The notes under the pieces are model-generated. The model did not search any database and had not been told where the DNA came from. It was given only the letters and a program-made list of their open reading frames with translations. Positions 1 to 13,400 of a stretch of 64,000 nt of DNA are shown piece after piece (position 1 is the first letter of the stretch; each line of letters opens with the position of its first letter). The DNA is from Puffinus mauretanicus (Eukaryota; Chordata; Aves; Procellariiformes; Procellariidae): contig JAJKFH010001865.1 in assembly GCA_023333565.1 (NCBI GenBank), positions 5,022,001-5,086,000 on the forward strand. The letters run 5' to 3'. Made by a program: the position numbers and the translations under genes.

Positions 1-3000
1 TTCTAGAACAGGTCCCATCACCCTCCACTGAGAGAGATCTGGTTGACCAGAAATGTGGAGAGACCCTTTTGCAAAACATCTTTGATGTTTTTGGCCTATT
101 CTCATTTCCCCCAGGATGTACAAACTGAGCTTTCCTGATGCCAACAATAAGGACAAAAGAACCTTCTTTGTCCCGTGAATTAGAGCAGTGGAATGCAATT
201 TTGCCTACACTACTGAAAACCCAGAGGTGGTTCTGTTTGTGCAGATGCAGGACAATGTCCTGGACAATGGATTTACTCCTTGTTGTCTACCCCATGTTGG
301 ATTTACTCTATGTCGTCCATTTCAGCTTACTGTTATGTTCTTGAACAATCTTACCTGGAATAATAATCTTGAGATATTCTTGTCGTTTCAGATGTGAAGC
401 AGCCTGTTTTATCACAATATGCAGGAACGTCCCACCAAAGTTGCAGTTCCACAGGAAATGTGGAGCAGCTGAAGCTTTTTACCAGGCAGGACACTTGCAT
501 TAATGACCAGCTCTTGACTTCTAAATCCCAAGTGTTTCCTGGCCCTTCTGGAATGACATGTAATTTTTTGATGGCTTAATAACTGGCATATCATATGTAT
601 TTATTATTTTCACATATAGTAAAAGCAGGAAAACTTTTAAGAAGGTTGAAGAGAATGTAAAAATCAGGTGATGTTTGCATAGTATTTACTAAAAACTTTT
701 TCTGCACATACAGGAAGGAATATGTTAGCATACTTTGTTGAACTTATGGTAGATAGGATTCTTTTAATTGTATGTAGCAAAATACAAAGAGGGCCTGACC
801 CTTGAAACAGTACTGGGCAAATTGCCACTATGAAAATTAATTCAGTGATTTCCATGAGACTCCCCATAGTAGCACACACTTCGCTTGTCGTAAATGTTTA
901 CAGGATGGGATGCCTGGGTGAAATGCTGAAGTGTGTACTTTTTTCTGTGAAGGGGGAATATACCTTGCACTGAGGCTCTTTGAAGTTCTGTAAATTACTG
1001 AATATGATCCTTGTAATGTAGCAGGCAACATAGTTTATTTTCACCTGTTCCTTGGCTATTGCATTACGTGTGCTATAAATATGTCTCCTATCTAGCCTGG
1101 GGTGCACAGTGAAGATCAGCAAGATAAGCAATTTTACAGATGAACCTTCTTCCCTCTGTTCTGAGTAATTTGTGGGATTCCTGTAGGTTATTGAATAACT
1201 CTGGAAGTTTAAAGAGTGTTTCAAGTGCTAATTACAGACTCTCTTAATTTGTACAGAGCTGGCAATTCAAAAATATCAAATAGTGCTTCTACCTGCATGT
1301 ATCCTACTCTTCTAGAACTATAAATGTTTGAAAATTATATTACTGTGAGCATCTGCTCAGTCTCAATCCACTGACTCTGGTAGTGTGCCAAGAACCGCCA
1401 TTGTTTTACTGGCGAACGGAAAGAAGACAACTGGTGGTGTCAGAGCAGGACCAAGAGCCAGGACGATGATCTAAGTTTTGATACCTATTGATACAATGCT
1501 TTTGAGGAACTTCTCTCTCCAATTTCCTTCTCTGAAATAATAAAACTTACCTAGGAGTATGGTAAGAGATTGAGCAGATTTGTTAGTTCATGTTTATACA
1601 CAAGGCTGAAAAGTGTTCATTTCCCTGTGCTTGACCATTGCTCTTACTTCCACTTTGATGGGTCTAATAATCCTCTGTCTTAGCGGCACCGAGAGAAACT
1701 TTTGATGAAGTTCTATAAAAGGTGGGGAACCAACAAGTGTCCTCCATGCTGCAGCTGAACTTATGTGGTTCATTCAGGTATTCCTGGATCACTTGGGTTG
1801 CTCAAGAGCAGAGGAGTCCTGGATGCCTACTTTGGAAAGGTCAGGCCATCTAAAATAAGCTAGTTGGCATCTGCAACTATTCAGATTCCCGATTTCTGAA
1901 GTTTCCTGTGAAAAAAGCAATCATTGTGGATTTTCATGTTGATTTATAAGAAAAAAAAGTATTTTGTGCAATGTTGCATCATACTGAAAGGACAGTAGAA
2001 AAAAGCAGAGAAAGATTGTGAAATATATATATATGTTTTTGCAAAATTTGTTCAGAAACTTCCATAGTGTGTCAAGAAAAAAAATTTAACTGCCTATTAA
2101 AAGTTATTCTCTTTATTAAGCGGCTTTTATTTTTCTCTTTGCAGAAATGCAATTCATTACCCATACCTAATACAACTATTGCACGTTACTCTGCATTCCT
2201 GTAGCACAGAGTGAGCTGAACTCTTTACAGTGAGTCTAGAGAGCAGACATTAGATATTCTGGGCATGGTGGTGGCAGGGGGAGCATGAGACCTTGCAGAA
2301 GGCATGCTGGGGGTGGCAAGTGGAGTACAGAAGACTCCTCCTCATTACAAGAGTTGATGGGGAGAGAGCAGGGCTCGCTGCAAATCTGGGTACTGGAAAA
2401 GTGAAAAACACCAAAACGGGAGGATGTTTGGGCTTTTCATGATAAGGGGCATGGCAGACAACCAAGCTCTCATTGGAAGGCTGGGAAACGTACCTCAGAA
2501 TAACTGGCTTTTGTGAGTGTGTGAAGCAAAAGAGGTGGGTTTAGTGGAGAGCAGAAATGAAGAACCTGTGATCCTCTTAACCCCTGAGGCAACAGAGCTT
2601 GTGGTAAAGGGAAATGTTTGAACTTCTTCCATCCTTGTGAAGGATCAGGAGGGCACTGATGTTTATATGAAGGAGAGAAAACAGATTCGCTTGAAGGATA
2701 TCTGTAAAGCACAGAAAGGATTTGGAAGAATATTTGAGGCTCACTCTTTGCAAAGCTGGAGATGCTGGAATTGGCTTTAATGGGAGGTGATGAACTGACT
2801 GCGAAGAGAACTCAGTTATTAAAGAAGTTACACGCAATGGCTCAGGTAGATGAAAGATAAATGAAAAATCAATTCCCGTTGTCTGGCTCAACAGCTCTAG
2901 TGTAATACGTCTCCGAAAGATCCACCTGAGTTTTTCTAGTCACTAGCGTGGCCAAGAAAAAAAAAAAAAACAAAAGCGAAAGTTGGTCCTCCACATGCGA

Positions 3001-4030
3001 GGTTTGTCTGTATGAGGATACCTAGGAAAGTGGATCTACATTTGTAAAATACTTTCCACTGAAGTTTGGCTAAATCTTCTGTGGACAGTCCCACCTAAAT
3101 TGTGTGTTCCTCAGCTTCTGTGTCATAATTTGCTACAGAAGTGAATGACGTCCACTTTGGTGTGGAATGAGCATGCCCACGCGAATGTGATTGAACTGGT
3201 TCCGCTTTCAAATTAGTTCAGCTCATGAGTTACTAGTTAAACAGGTTTTTAGGTCAAGCATATGATTCTGATCTACATGTTACAATCCAAGACTAGAGAA
3301 GATAACTGGCTGGCAAAGACTTTGTTTGGGATATTGTTAGTCGCTGTCAGTAAAGCCTGCGGGGCTCAGGTTTGCCAGGAGAAAGGCCGTTTTCAGCACT
3401 GTTCATCTCAGGCCCAACTTGGGAAGGCGAGTCACTGTCTTCAAGGGTAGAAAAGTTTCCCTGAGCCCTTCCCAGAGTCCTAACCCTGTTCAGTTAAAAG
3501 ACTTGCAATATTTTGCAGCACATTGGGATTTTCGACCCAGTCCCAAACAAGATAGGTGGGCACTAAAGAAACAAACAAACAAACAAACAAAAAGGAGTGG
3601 TACAGCGCATTGACTATTGGCTTTCTGCTCTAAGTGGTGTATCAAGCAACTTCTTTGACTCACATTAGAGAAAAGATACCAGGAAGAAAAAGACTTTGAT
3701 CATTATTTACAGGAAAAAGGTCCAGAAATGAGAAAAGAGCATGGAAAAAAAGAAAATAATTCTTTCTAAAAAGTAGGGCCTGAAGAGTAGGCATTAGGTG
3801 TTTTTAAAAATTCCAAGAGCAGCTTATTAGCCTTCTAAGTACTTAAATATTTATTTTTGCATGTTTGGCCGAGGGCCTCATGTGAAATGCTCATGAACGG
3901 GTCAGTCTTTTGTTCATTTTTCTGCTTATTGTATCACAGGAATCATTCTGGCCCCTGACAGCCCAGGGTCTGCAGGCAAGACTATTTACAGGCTGCTTAT
4001 GGCTCCGCTCAGAAAGGTGCTTTAATAAAA
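1..4030. other. Gene-poor stretch, no intact gene seen
   Basis: I find no reading frame here with splice sites and a recognisable family. The sequence is AT-leaning unique DNA with short A and T tracts and a small (AT)n run near 2030. Two short coding-like fragments were looked at: 115-397 is listed as a finding and 2735-2860 as rejected. DDIT4L, which lies on this side of H2AZ1 in human, is not present in recognisable form. Confidence 0.5.
3569..3588. repeat. (AAAC)5 microsatellite
   Basis: Five consecutive AAAC units followed by an A-rich tail. This is a simple sequence repeat with no sign of the retroposon body that often precedes such tails. Confidence 0.9.
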
Positions 4031-4039
4031 AATATTCCT

Positions 4040-4560
4040 CGGGGGCCCTCTGTTCGTTGTGGGAAAGGCGTACCGCCCGCCGGCGAGGCCGCTGCGAGGG
4101 GGAGCACCGGCACCGTCCGGATACTTCACCCTCCAAAACCCCCAAAGGCTTTCGTGGTTTCGGAGCCACTCCACCCCACTGAAGAGGGATGAACCATTTA
4201 ACCACACACCGGTGCTCAGTAGACTTAAAGAAGGGCATAAAGCACGTACGTCTCACTGGCTCGGGGCGGGGAGGGCGTTTGCAGCATCTCTGGGACGCCT
4301 CGGTTGCCGGCAGCCCTCTGCTGACCCCAGGATCTGGCTTTTCTGCCCCGCGGTGGCAACGCTGCTGTTTGCAGCCTGCCCTTCAATTTTTGGGTGAGGG
4401 AGCAGCGCAGCGCGCTGGCTATTGAATTGCTGTTGGATTTCTGCGGCGCCAGAGAGCTCCCCGGGGCTCGGCCACCGCAGCATCCCCCCGGCCCCGCTGC
4501 CGCGCTCCGGCGTGCCGGGCGCTTCCAGCACGCTGCGTCCTGCGGGCAAAGCGCTCTTCT
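4040..4560. other. Orphan CpG-rich block
   Basis: CpG dinucleotides and GC runs are concentrated here, in two sub-blocks at about 4040-4120 and 4254-4560, while the flanks are CpG-poor. There is no TATA box, no convincing start exon and no recognisable protein on either strand. It could be a CpG island for an unannotated non-coding transcript or a distal element. The boundaries are by eye. Confidence 0.4.
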
Positions 4561-4989
4561 CAGGAAGCTTTAAACATACATCTCAGGACCTCTCTGGCAC
4601 CATTCATTATGGCTGCTCAATTTCTTCAAATTAGGACTCTATATCTAATAAAATAAATGAGCTTAAAGATTACTCTATTGATTCCCAGTTGAGGCAGCTT
4701 TTCAGTTTATGGCCGAGGGCAATCTATAAAACAGAGGCTTTAATTAACCCCGGCGAATGCAGCTGACATGAAACACCAATACCATCAAAATTTTCGGCAC
4801 GGACAGCTGAAGGATCTCCTCAGCTCCCTCGTGTCCACCCTGCACACTCCTCTGGGTGAAGAGCCGCGGCAGAGGCACTTCCCCATGGGGCTGCGCCAGG
4901 GCCAGGGCCAGAAATCTCCCTGCTACCACCAGCATCTTCGTTGCTGGAAGTGCCGGCTATGCCTGTTGGCATGCCCGTCTGTTTGCCTT

Positions 4990-5052
4990 CATCTTGAGGG
5001 TTGGACTAGATGAGCTATAAAGGTGCCTTCCAACCCAAACCATTCTATGACT
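4990..5052 (+). mobile_element. CR1 LINE 3' tail, 5'-truncated
   Basis: The sequence GGTTGGACTAGATGA, then CCTTCCAACCCAAACC, then ATTCTATGA is the conserved 3' end of the avian CR1 non-LTR retrotransposon. Only about 60 bp can be assigned, ending after a single copy of the terminal ATTCTATGA unit. CR1 copies are usually 5'-truncated, so this is an ordinary dead fragment. It is the best single indicator that the host is a bird or close relative. Confidence 0.93.
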
Positions 5053-5059
5053 CTTATCT

Positions 5060-8000
5060 GCCCATGGCTTTGCAGGCAGCCAGGAGAAAGACCCACAGCA
5101 GCCTGCTGGTGGTCTGCAAGGGACATCAAGCAGGTCCTGCTGGGGCGTGGGGACCCCGCGCATGGTGGGCAGCTCCAGGGCTCTTCTTCAGGTGGCTACA
5201 GGTAACCCTTTGTCCTGCGGTTGTCATGTTGCGGCTGCCACGTTGTGCTGTACCTGTTCCCTGGAAGGATCTCCTGAAACCTAAGGATGTTAAGCAGCTC
5301 CAGGTGCTGCACAGAGTTTAGTCAGTTATTTGAGGTCAAAGCTACCGCGGTGCCTCAGCAGGGCAGCCCCGGCATGGGCTCTGATGCGCATCAGGACACT
5401 CACAGGTGGCAAAGTTTATTTCTTTCATCAACAGCACATGATCCAGCCTTTTCATCCACCCCTTTTGGTCCCCACAGGCAGACCTTCCAGAGGAGAAAAA
5501 AAAGATGCACTTTCTGCCTAACTTGTGCAAGCGCAGGGGACCGTGTCGCACCCGTCCCACCCCTCGGTTTCTGCCCCTGCCCCGCCACTGCCGTTGTTCC
5601 CTGTGCTGTGGGACAGCCTGCACACGGCCTTTTCCTTCAAAACCCGCCCGAGGGATTTGAACCCGCAGCATCTTTTGGGGAAGTGGAAGGAGCAGCGCTC
5701 AGGACCTCTGGCCGGCCAAGGGCAAAACGCAAGCCCGCCTGTGGGAAAGCATGGCTGGCTGCCTCGCACGGCAGGGTTTCTGTAGCAGAGATGCCAGCTT
5801 TTGGGGTCACATCATAGCACTCAAGGGAACAGCACTAAACGGTGCAAGTACAGAACTCACCCCCATAAAAACCCCCACTAAATAAAACTGGGAGGGAAGA
5901 CAGGGCTACGCGGGCAAGGAGCACTTTGCTGGTTTTCATCTCTGCTTTCCACGGTGCATTCATTTTTTCCAGATGTGGTGCTTTCTGATAGAAAAGCAAC
6001 TGTGTTATTGTGCGCTGTATTATTATTAACAACTTTCAGCTTTCTTATTACATCAGTAGGACACTTCCCTGGTCAGGGTTGCTGTTCTTCTAATGAACGT
6101 GGCTCATTTGTCTCCCTCCCTCCCTCCCCGCTCTGCTTTTTGTCTGCTTGCTCTTTGGGTAGTAATTTGATGTGTTGAACTCTCACCACCTCCGCTGCCC
6201 CCAAGGCTGAAGTTCTGACGATGCTAACAATTAAAATGCAATGCAATTACAGGCAGTACAGAACAGCAGAGAATAAGCCGACAAAAATTCAGCTGTGCAT
6301 AACGCTGTGGAGACTGTGTGGCTGTCAGTCTCCGACTCCAGGAGATAATTTGGTTTTTCTAAGAAGCAATAATTGAGCCTTTTGCATGTGCCACGGTTAT
6401 GAACTAGTCAAAAGCCTGTTTGCTGTGCACCCAGGAGCACCAGATGGATTGGATAGTCCCTGCAGCTCTTCGGGGGCTGCCAGCTTTACACTGCAAGCCT
6501 TTTCTAGCTCCTGTACTCATAAGTTATTCTTTTGACAGCTTTTATGCATACGAGCGCCTTGTCTGAATTTAGCTGGCGAAGTGAGGGAGGAAGGGTGAGG
6601 AAGAGCATGCCAAACAAAACCCACGTAGCTGGGGGGAGTTCAGAGCCAGAGCTGAACTCTGCTGCTTGCATCCACCCCAAGAAAAACCTACAGGAGAAAC
6701 AAAACTGTCTCTGACCTCCAGCCCTCAGATTACGATAAGTGCTGTTTGCTGCGGGTCAGGATGCGGCCGCAGGTGCCCCATGCCAGCCAGTTTGATCACA
6801 CTCGGATACTTTCCGTCCTATTTTTGTGAACCCCATGCATACCTTTCCAAAGAAGACTTAGTACCAGGGAGCTCAGCAAAGAGCTGCTACTATCAGAAAA
6901 GTAATTGGAGGGAGACTTTTCACCTGGGATTTAACGGCTTACCTCAGCGAAGCACGCACCCGATGCAAAGGGCAGAGAGGTGATCGCAGGTACCTGCAGC
7001 CGCTCTGCACAGGCAGTGCTGAGCGTCAGGGCTGCTTGGACTTGGAGGTCAAATCCCAAAGGTGAGCTACAGAAAACTCTAAATGTTCCCCCCCTTGCTT
7101 AGCCAGAGCCCCTGCTCACGGCAGGGGGGCAAGGAGGCAGGATCCGGAGGGATCCTGGGTAACAAACCCCGGGCAGCTGCCCAGGGCACCTCGTCTGCCC
7201 CAGACTTGCCGTGCTTGCTTCCCGCACCCTTCCCAGGTCCTTCCCTTGCATCCCAAAATCTGTAGGCGTTCATTGCAGACACGGACAGCAATGACTTAAT
7301 CCTATTGCACTACAGTGATTTAATCTCTGCTCAACGCTCTGCACGAGGGGCCTGGCCTGGACCTCTGGGAGATGGACGTAAAATGGGACCTGGATGTGAA
7401 CCAGGTGATGCTTTTGTGCTGATTAAGGTGGTGCTTTACAAGCCACGGCAAACTTCCATGCTCTTGTGCCATACTGTGCTTGGCTGAGGGGCTCGGAGAG
7501 ACGCGGGGAGCTCACCCCGCAGGGGAGCTGGCCCTGAGGCACATGTGTCCCCCATCACCCCGATCATTTCCTTCAGGTGCCATCACTGTCTGATCACCAG
7601 GGAAATTTGGCCCCATGCACTGCCCTCCCTCCCTCCCAGGTAGGTTTCTTATTGCTGGGGCTGCTTTGCTCCCTCCTCCATGGCGATAAGTGCTGCTGTT
7701 TGCCAAGGATGAAGGCTTTGGGGCATTTGCCAAGGACGAAGACTTTTGGTTTGCTGAGGGTCTGGGCAGTATTTGAGCACACCTCAGCCCCTGGTCCCTG
7801 GCGCACGGCAATGGCATGCCTCACTGAGTCGCTACGGCAGGTGAGGGGGAAAATTGCTATTATCCTGTACCTGAATTTCTTCTCTTTTTGAGAGGTGCTG
7901 CTTTCGGCTGCTCCCTCGGGCAGTCTGCTTTGCCCTCTTCTGAGAAATCATGGCGTTACAGGGTGGAGGGCACCTGCGTCTCTCCGGGCTGCACCACTGC

Positions 8001-10300
8001 CCTCGCACAGCCATGAAAGCATCTGCGTACCAAGAAGAGCTATTTGTGACGGGCACCACCTGGCCCTCTCCGCACAGCCACCACCGAGCTCTGTACCTAA
8101 AAAAATATAGTTAAAAGCTCCATTTTAAACTCAATGTTAAGGTTTGGAGCCCGACTCTCTGCTTGCTGTGCCCAGCCTCGAAACCTGTAAAAGACGTGAT
8201 CTGGGATGATGCTTGCCCCTTTCAAATGGTTTCTCAAAACTCATTGCTGTTTGTTAAACTTCTTTTAAAAAGCATTTTAGCAGTTCTTTGCAACTTCGCT
8301 GGCCTGATGGTGATGGATTTCTCTCCCCCGGGTGGAGGGACGTGGAGGGAGCAGCAGAAGCGGGAGCCGGCAGGTGGGAGGGGTTCAGCCTGCTGCTTCA
8401 AGCAGTGTCTTGGGAGCAAAGGTAAGGGGTGGCCTTCGATGAATGAATAGTGCAAATATGCTGTCTCTCTGGTCTGGGCTTTCAAAGTTTCAAAGAAACA
8501 GTTTTCCTGTGCCTACCGATCACCAACAGCATGAGGTGTTTGGGGATTGTGCCCGAGGTGGGGTGTGCGCCATGTACTGTTCGGAGGGTGCAAGAACTTG
8601 CACTGAAGTCATCCCCGTGCCGTCTGCAGGCTGGAAAACACAGCCCTGCCTTTCTCCAGGCGGCTTGGCTCACCGCTCGCCGTCTCGACACAGCAGGACT
8701 GGGTCAGGTATGGTGACGCTTTGTCCACACGCTCAGTTTTCTGTCCCCACACAGTTTGGGTAAATTAAACCCAAAGTATAAGAAAGAGAAATCCTGACAC
8801 TGAAAAAGTCAGTGGGGCTGCTGCGTCCTTGAGGCAAGTGGGTGTGTATTTATGTACCCATGCATCCTCTGGTAGAATAGAATTAAAGCACGTGGCCCTG
8901 TATATTTTCTTGAACTACACCAGGTGATCTGATAATATCACAACCCTCTCTGAGGGACAGAAAGACAGATACCATTGCAAGGCAGAGGTGTGATTTGGAA
9001 AAAGGAGAAAAGGATCTTTGTTTTCTTGCACTTGCAGAAAACTTTTCTGAAAAACTGCAGCTTTCAGAGGCTTGCCGTGGATTGCAGAATGAAGGTGACT
9101 TCTAGATCCAGAAATATTTGATTAAAAATATTCCGGAGTCTTTTTTTTTTTTTTTTCCCCCCCATTAAATGAGGGCACCTAACCAGCTGGTTTACTGAGC
9201 CAGTTTTAGGAACACGATCACTAGGATTCAGCTGCAATGCAAAAGTAATGCACTAACTTTAGCTGAGCCTCAGTCATTAGGCACATACGTTTTTTATTTT
9301 CCATAGCTGGGTCTGACATACAAAATTAGTTATTTTGCCTGTGTGTGTTGGAAGCAACAGGAATTAGTGTAGAGTATAAACAGCATACCTGATGGAGCAA
9401 AATAAGGACAAGTTAATGGACATAATTACTGGAGCGAGCGTTCCAGGTATTCAAGGTGGTCTTCAGGGAAGAAGAAACCCTAACTATTACAGATAAAATA
9501 ATTTCTAGGCTTTCAGAGATCCCTTTCAAATGGAGCACATTAATACTTAGAGTCTGTGTTTTCTAATTGAAAATGAGTAACATTATCCCCATGTTACTGA
9601 GAGGAAAAAATGAGAGTGAAAGCGCATCATGTTGCCAAGGCACGGCGTGCGTCTGTGGTGGGGATGGGGACAGCAGCTCACCAAGGCTGACGTAGGCCCT
9701 GCTCCTGCTTTGCTCTGCAGATTTAATGCCCAGGAAAACACATTTCAGGCCTGAAATCCTGCAAGTGAAACAGAAATCAAGGGAAGTTACAACTGCTGGT
9801 CATCTTTTTAGAGGATAATATTGGGATAATGTTAACTGCTCTCCTTTTATTTTTATTTTTCCCCTCCAAATTATTCACCCCCACGTGGTGTTTGCAGCTC
9901 ACCTGATGCTATTTGCCAGCAGCTCTTACCAGAAATATTTGGCAGACAAACTTGTTGCATCACCCTCCCAAACTGCCTCTCGCCACCTCCGAGCATCACT
10001 GCCCCGTTTGCTGGGGCAACAGCCAGTATGAGAAGCTCCTGTGCCATTTGCATTTATCTCCCATATTAATTAAAATGGGTCTATTTTTAGCTAAGCTGAC
10101 TTGCAACTTCCAGCACGCCATAACAAAGTGCCAGAGAAACAGTGAAACCTTCTGGTGCAAATCCTCCTTCTCCTTCAAGAGAGCTAATACAAAGCCGTCT
10201 TTGACAGCCTCCGTGCACTTGCATGGAGAAAACATGTCCCCCTCAGCAACTGCTAACGATGGCCCAAAACCCCCGACAGGTGAGCACGTCAGGTCTGGGC
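5060..10300. other. Intergenic DNA, no gene recognised
   Basis: GC-moderate unique sequence. Open frames occur in overlapping sets on both strands and none shows family motifs or a phase-consistent splice chain. A T-tract followed by a C-run near 9140-9165 is simple sequence. I see nothing else to annotate. Confidence 0.5.
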
Positions 10301-10302
10301 TC

Positions 10303-10402
10303 TGAGTCAGGTTAATTTTCTTAATTATGTATGTTGTGTTAAGCAATACTCTGAAGCGGCACAAAATACCAGATACATAACTAAGAAAATTAACCTCAGT
10401 CA
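10303..10402. repeat. 23-bp near-perfect inverted repeat (hairpin or MITE-like)
   Basis: The left arm at 10310-10332 and the right arm at 10373-10395 are reverse complements at 22 of 23 positions; the arm starts GGTTAATTTTCTTA. Partial pairing continues inward (about 8 more positions with mismatches) and outward. A transcript would fold into a roughly 100-nt hairpin with a loop of about 24-40 nt. TCAG flanks both sides (10307-10310 and 10396-10399), which could be a target-site duplication of a tiny inverted-repeat transposon. It could equally be a small-RNA precursor or chance. Confidence 0.7.
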
Positions 10403-10409
10403 CTTCATA

Positions 10410-13400
10410 CAAATAAAAAGGTTACTGGGATACGAGACGATCCTGGGCTGACTTAGCTGGAAAATCTGGACTCGCCTTCCTGGCTAAAACCAGCCTGGAG
10501 CCAAAGAGGCACAGTGGGGAGAATATGGGTCCCATAGGGCAGGAGTCTGCCATACGGGGACCCTAGTATGTATTTATTTGCTATACGTATATGGGTCGAG
10601 CTGCTGGTATTTTTGGTGCTGTGCAGGTTCTGATGCAACTCCTGGTGGGGCATTGCCTTTGCTTCTGCAAATGGGTGGGGGGGTTCTTAGAAACAGGAGA
10701 ACCTTAAGAGAAGCCACCAAAAAGACTGGGATATATTCCTGCTGTTTATTCTAACCTACTGTCCAGACAAAGTAGGATGGGTTAAACGGATACTGCGCCT
10801 ACCTGCCCCTTTCTGCCTCCTTTTCTCCTCAAAAGGAAGTTATCTTATCGCTGTCTCGGTCCTGCCGTGTTAGCAGTTGCTCTGCCCAGCCTCCAAATCA
10901 CACCACATAGGATTTGGGTTCAGCAACCTCTGCTTTTGTATGAGCAAGTCACAAAACCAGCCACCCTCCGTTTTCTAGCAGGCGGCGGGGAGGAAAGACG
11001 CAGCACCGGACTGGCTTTGCTGCGGACCAAACTGGCTGCCAGCAACGCTTCCCATGGCCTGCTGGTGGCAAGGCACAAGCCCAGCTACTGGCCCTGAAGC
11101 CAGCGCAGCAGGGGAGCTCGGATCATTAGGAAACCGGAGGCGGCTTAGCTTTGTGCTGTGGAAAACGAACATGAACTTCTCTTGCAGAGGGAGCGGTGCA
11201 CCAAAGCAGCTCCGTGTTCCGGATGTATCCGCACCCAGGCGGGGAGGGCTGGGCTCATGTGGGAGCCCAGCGGCACGTTGGGAAGCAAAAGCTGGTTTGG
11301 CAAGCCAATGCCTTTTAATAACGCATTTTAATACCTGGAGAGGAAGGTCACGTTCTTTGTAAGACCATCACCTCTGGTCATGTTGGGGTCTCTTTTCTGT
11401 CCCAAACTCCCCAAGCAGATTTCTAGACACTCAACAAGCCAATAATTTCTTGCCTTTGTTTCACCGCGCTGCAGGGAACGACAGCTGGTGCTCCGACTTT
11501 AACCAGCGTTGCTTCCTGCTACCTGCTGCACGCCTCCCCGAAATGCCTTCAAGGCACGGATGGCGGCTGAACTGCTTCAACGATCTCCCATCCTTCTTGT
11601 TTTCTTGCTTTGTGAGATCTTAAAGAATAATAATCTTTGCCTTTTGGTAAGCGCAGCCCGTGCTGCCAGGCGGTGTTTCATCTTTGCAGGCAGAGACCAC
11701 CAGGAGGTTGACAGCCATCACTCTATCAATATGCTGTTGGGTCGTGCGGGGCCGTAAAAACGGTGCCCTCAGGTTTGGCCGTAGGAGGCAGGAGTTGCAG
11801 CAGGTGGATTCGGGTTTTCCCAGCCCACGAGCTGCTCCTGCAGGGCACTAGAAAAGACTCTGCAATATGAACGATGGGGACGCCCAGCACACGCTCTCTC
11901 ATTGTGAGAAACACCAGCAAGGAGTTTCATCAGCCTTTGCGACAGCAGCAAAGCAGCGCACCCCTCCCTGGTTTGCCACCCCAACGCTGGCGTGATGCCG
12001 GGGTGCAAAGATCAAGTGTGGTTTCCACCAGGCAGCACGAGGCGGTGAGGACCAGTGAGCAGCCCAGCCCAGCGCGCTGGTGAAGGCCCAGCTGACAGCG
12101 GGTGATTTCCCAGGCTTGGTTTCTGTGCTGAGCAGCCCAGCGTCACGCTGCCATACCTGAGCTGGCTCCGAAACAGGGAGAGGCTTTTGCCGTGCCGGGG
12201 TGCTGTGCCGGCGGTGCGCTGCAAAGCCAGGCGATGAGCCTGGGAGCTGCTATGCCAGCACGGCTACCCTGCCGCCGGTCGTGCTCCTGGGGAGGAAGCT
12301 GCTGGATGTATTTTTGTACGTAAAATGAAATTTCTATGTGTTTTCTCCTTATCCACATTCGCTTGCATCCAGGCTTCGAGTTTAGGCAGACACCAGCACA
12401 GCTGTGAAGGAATGAAAAGTTTCTTCTAACGTGATGTACAACAAAACTCGGGTGTTAGTGTGTTGCTCGGTGGGCTATTTATTTGCAAGCAGGTCCATTG
12501 CTTTGGGTCTGCAAACAAAAATAACAACAGCAGCCTGAATGTGCTCTCTTAAGAGATCTCTCTAGGCCTGCTTATAAGGAAAGGAAAAAAAGAAAGGAAG
12601 AAAAAAATACCATTCCTGTCGGAAGAGATATCCATCTGCTGTCTTTACCCAGGACTTCAGCTGGTTCCTGAGCTGCACGTCGGCACTGGGAGCACAAAGG
12701 CCTCCAGCTCTGCAAGCAGAGCCCTCGGTCTGCACCTCCACCTTTCTTGAAAAAAAGCTCATACCTGCCTGAAAAATACTACTGAAGCAGGATGGAGACA
12801 TTACCTTTTCAGGTCATTTATTCAGCAGATGGAGAGGAGTGCTTTGAATTTGCTTTGAGTTAGTTCTGGATATGAACACGATGGCGAAAAGACTTGTCAA
12901 GAGGTCACGGTTTTTCCAGAGGGATTTGATGTCTTGACATGGGAGAAGAGAAACAGCCCAAAGCATTAATGAAATTCAGCCCTGGGGCAGAGACGGAGGG
13001 AGCACACGTATAAGAGCTGAACTCCCTTAACTGAGAATTGCAACCAGCCATGCTGAGCTTTTTTGTACGCAAAGAAACCATTTCTGTTCCCTACCAGCTA
13101 TTTATAAACCTACTGCCGTGCAGATAATCTTCCCAAAGACAACTGGGCTTGACTAAAATGTTACATCCATCCATTTTACGATAGTTACCTCATAACGCAG
13201 ATGCGAAACAAGCTAGGTAACAGCTATTTGTATTCACAATAACGTGCCAACCTAAACCATAACGCTTTCAGCTTTTGCTGTCCTTCCCTAAGGCAGTTTG
13301 GTGTCTTGTTTCCACCGCACTGTTTGTTGGTGGGGTTTTGGGGTTTTTTTTCCTTATGTCATTTCACCTGGGAGATGCTCTGGGGAGTAGCTCTCAACCT

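Noticed and set aside
2735..2860. Short plus-strand coding-like stretch ending in a GTAGAT donor
   Set aside because: About 40 codons read plausibly, but the other frames are also partly open, the acceptor is poor and no family is recognised.
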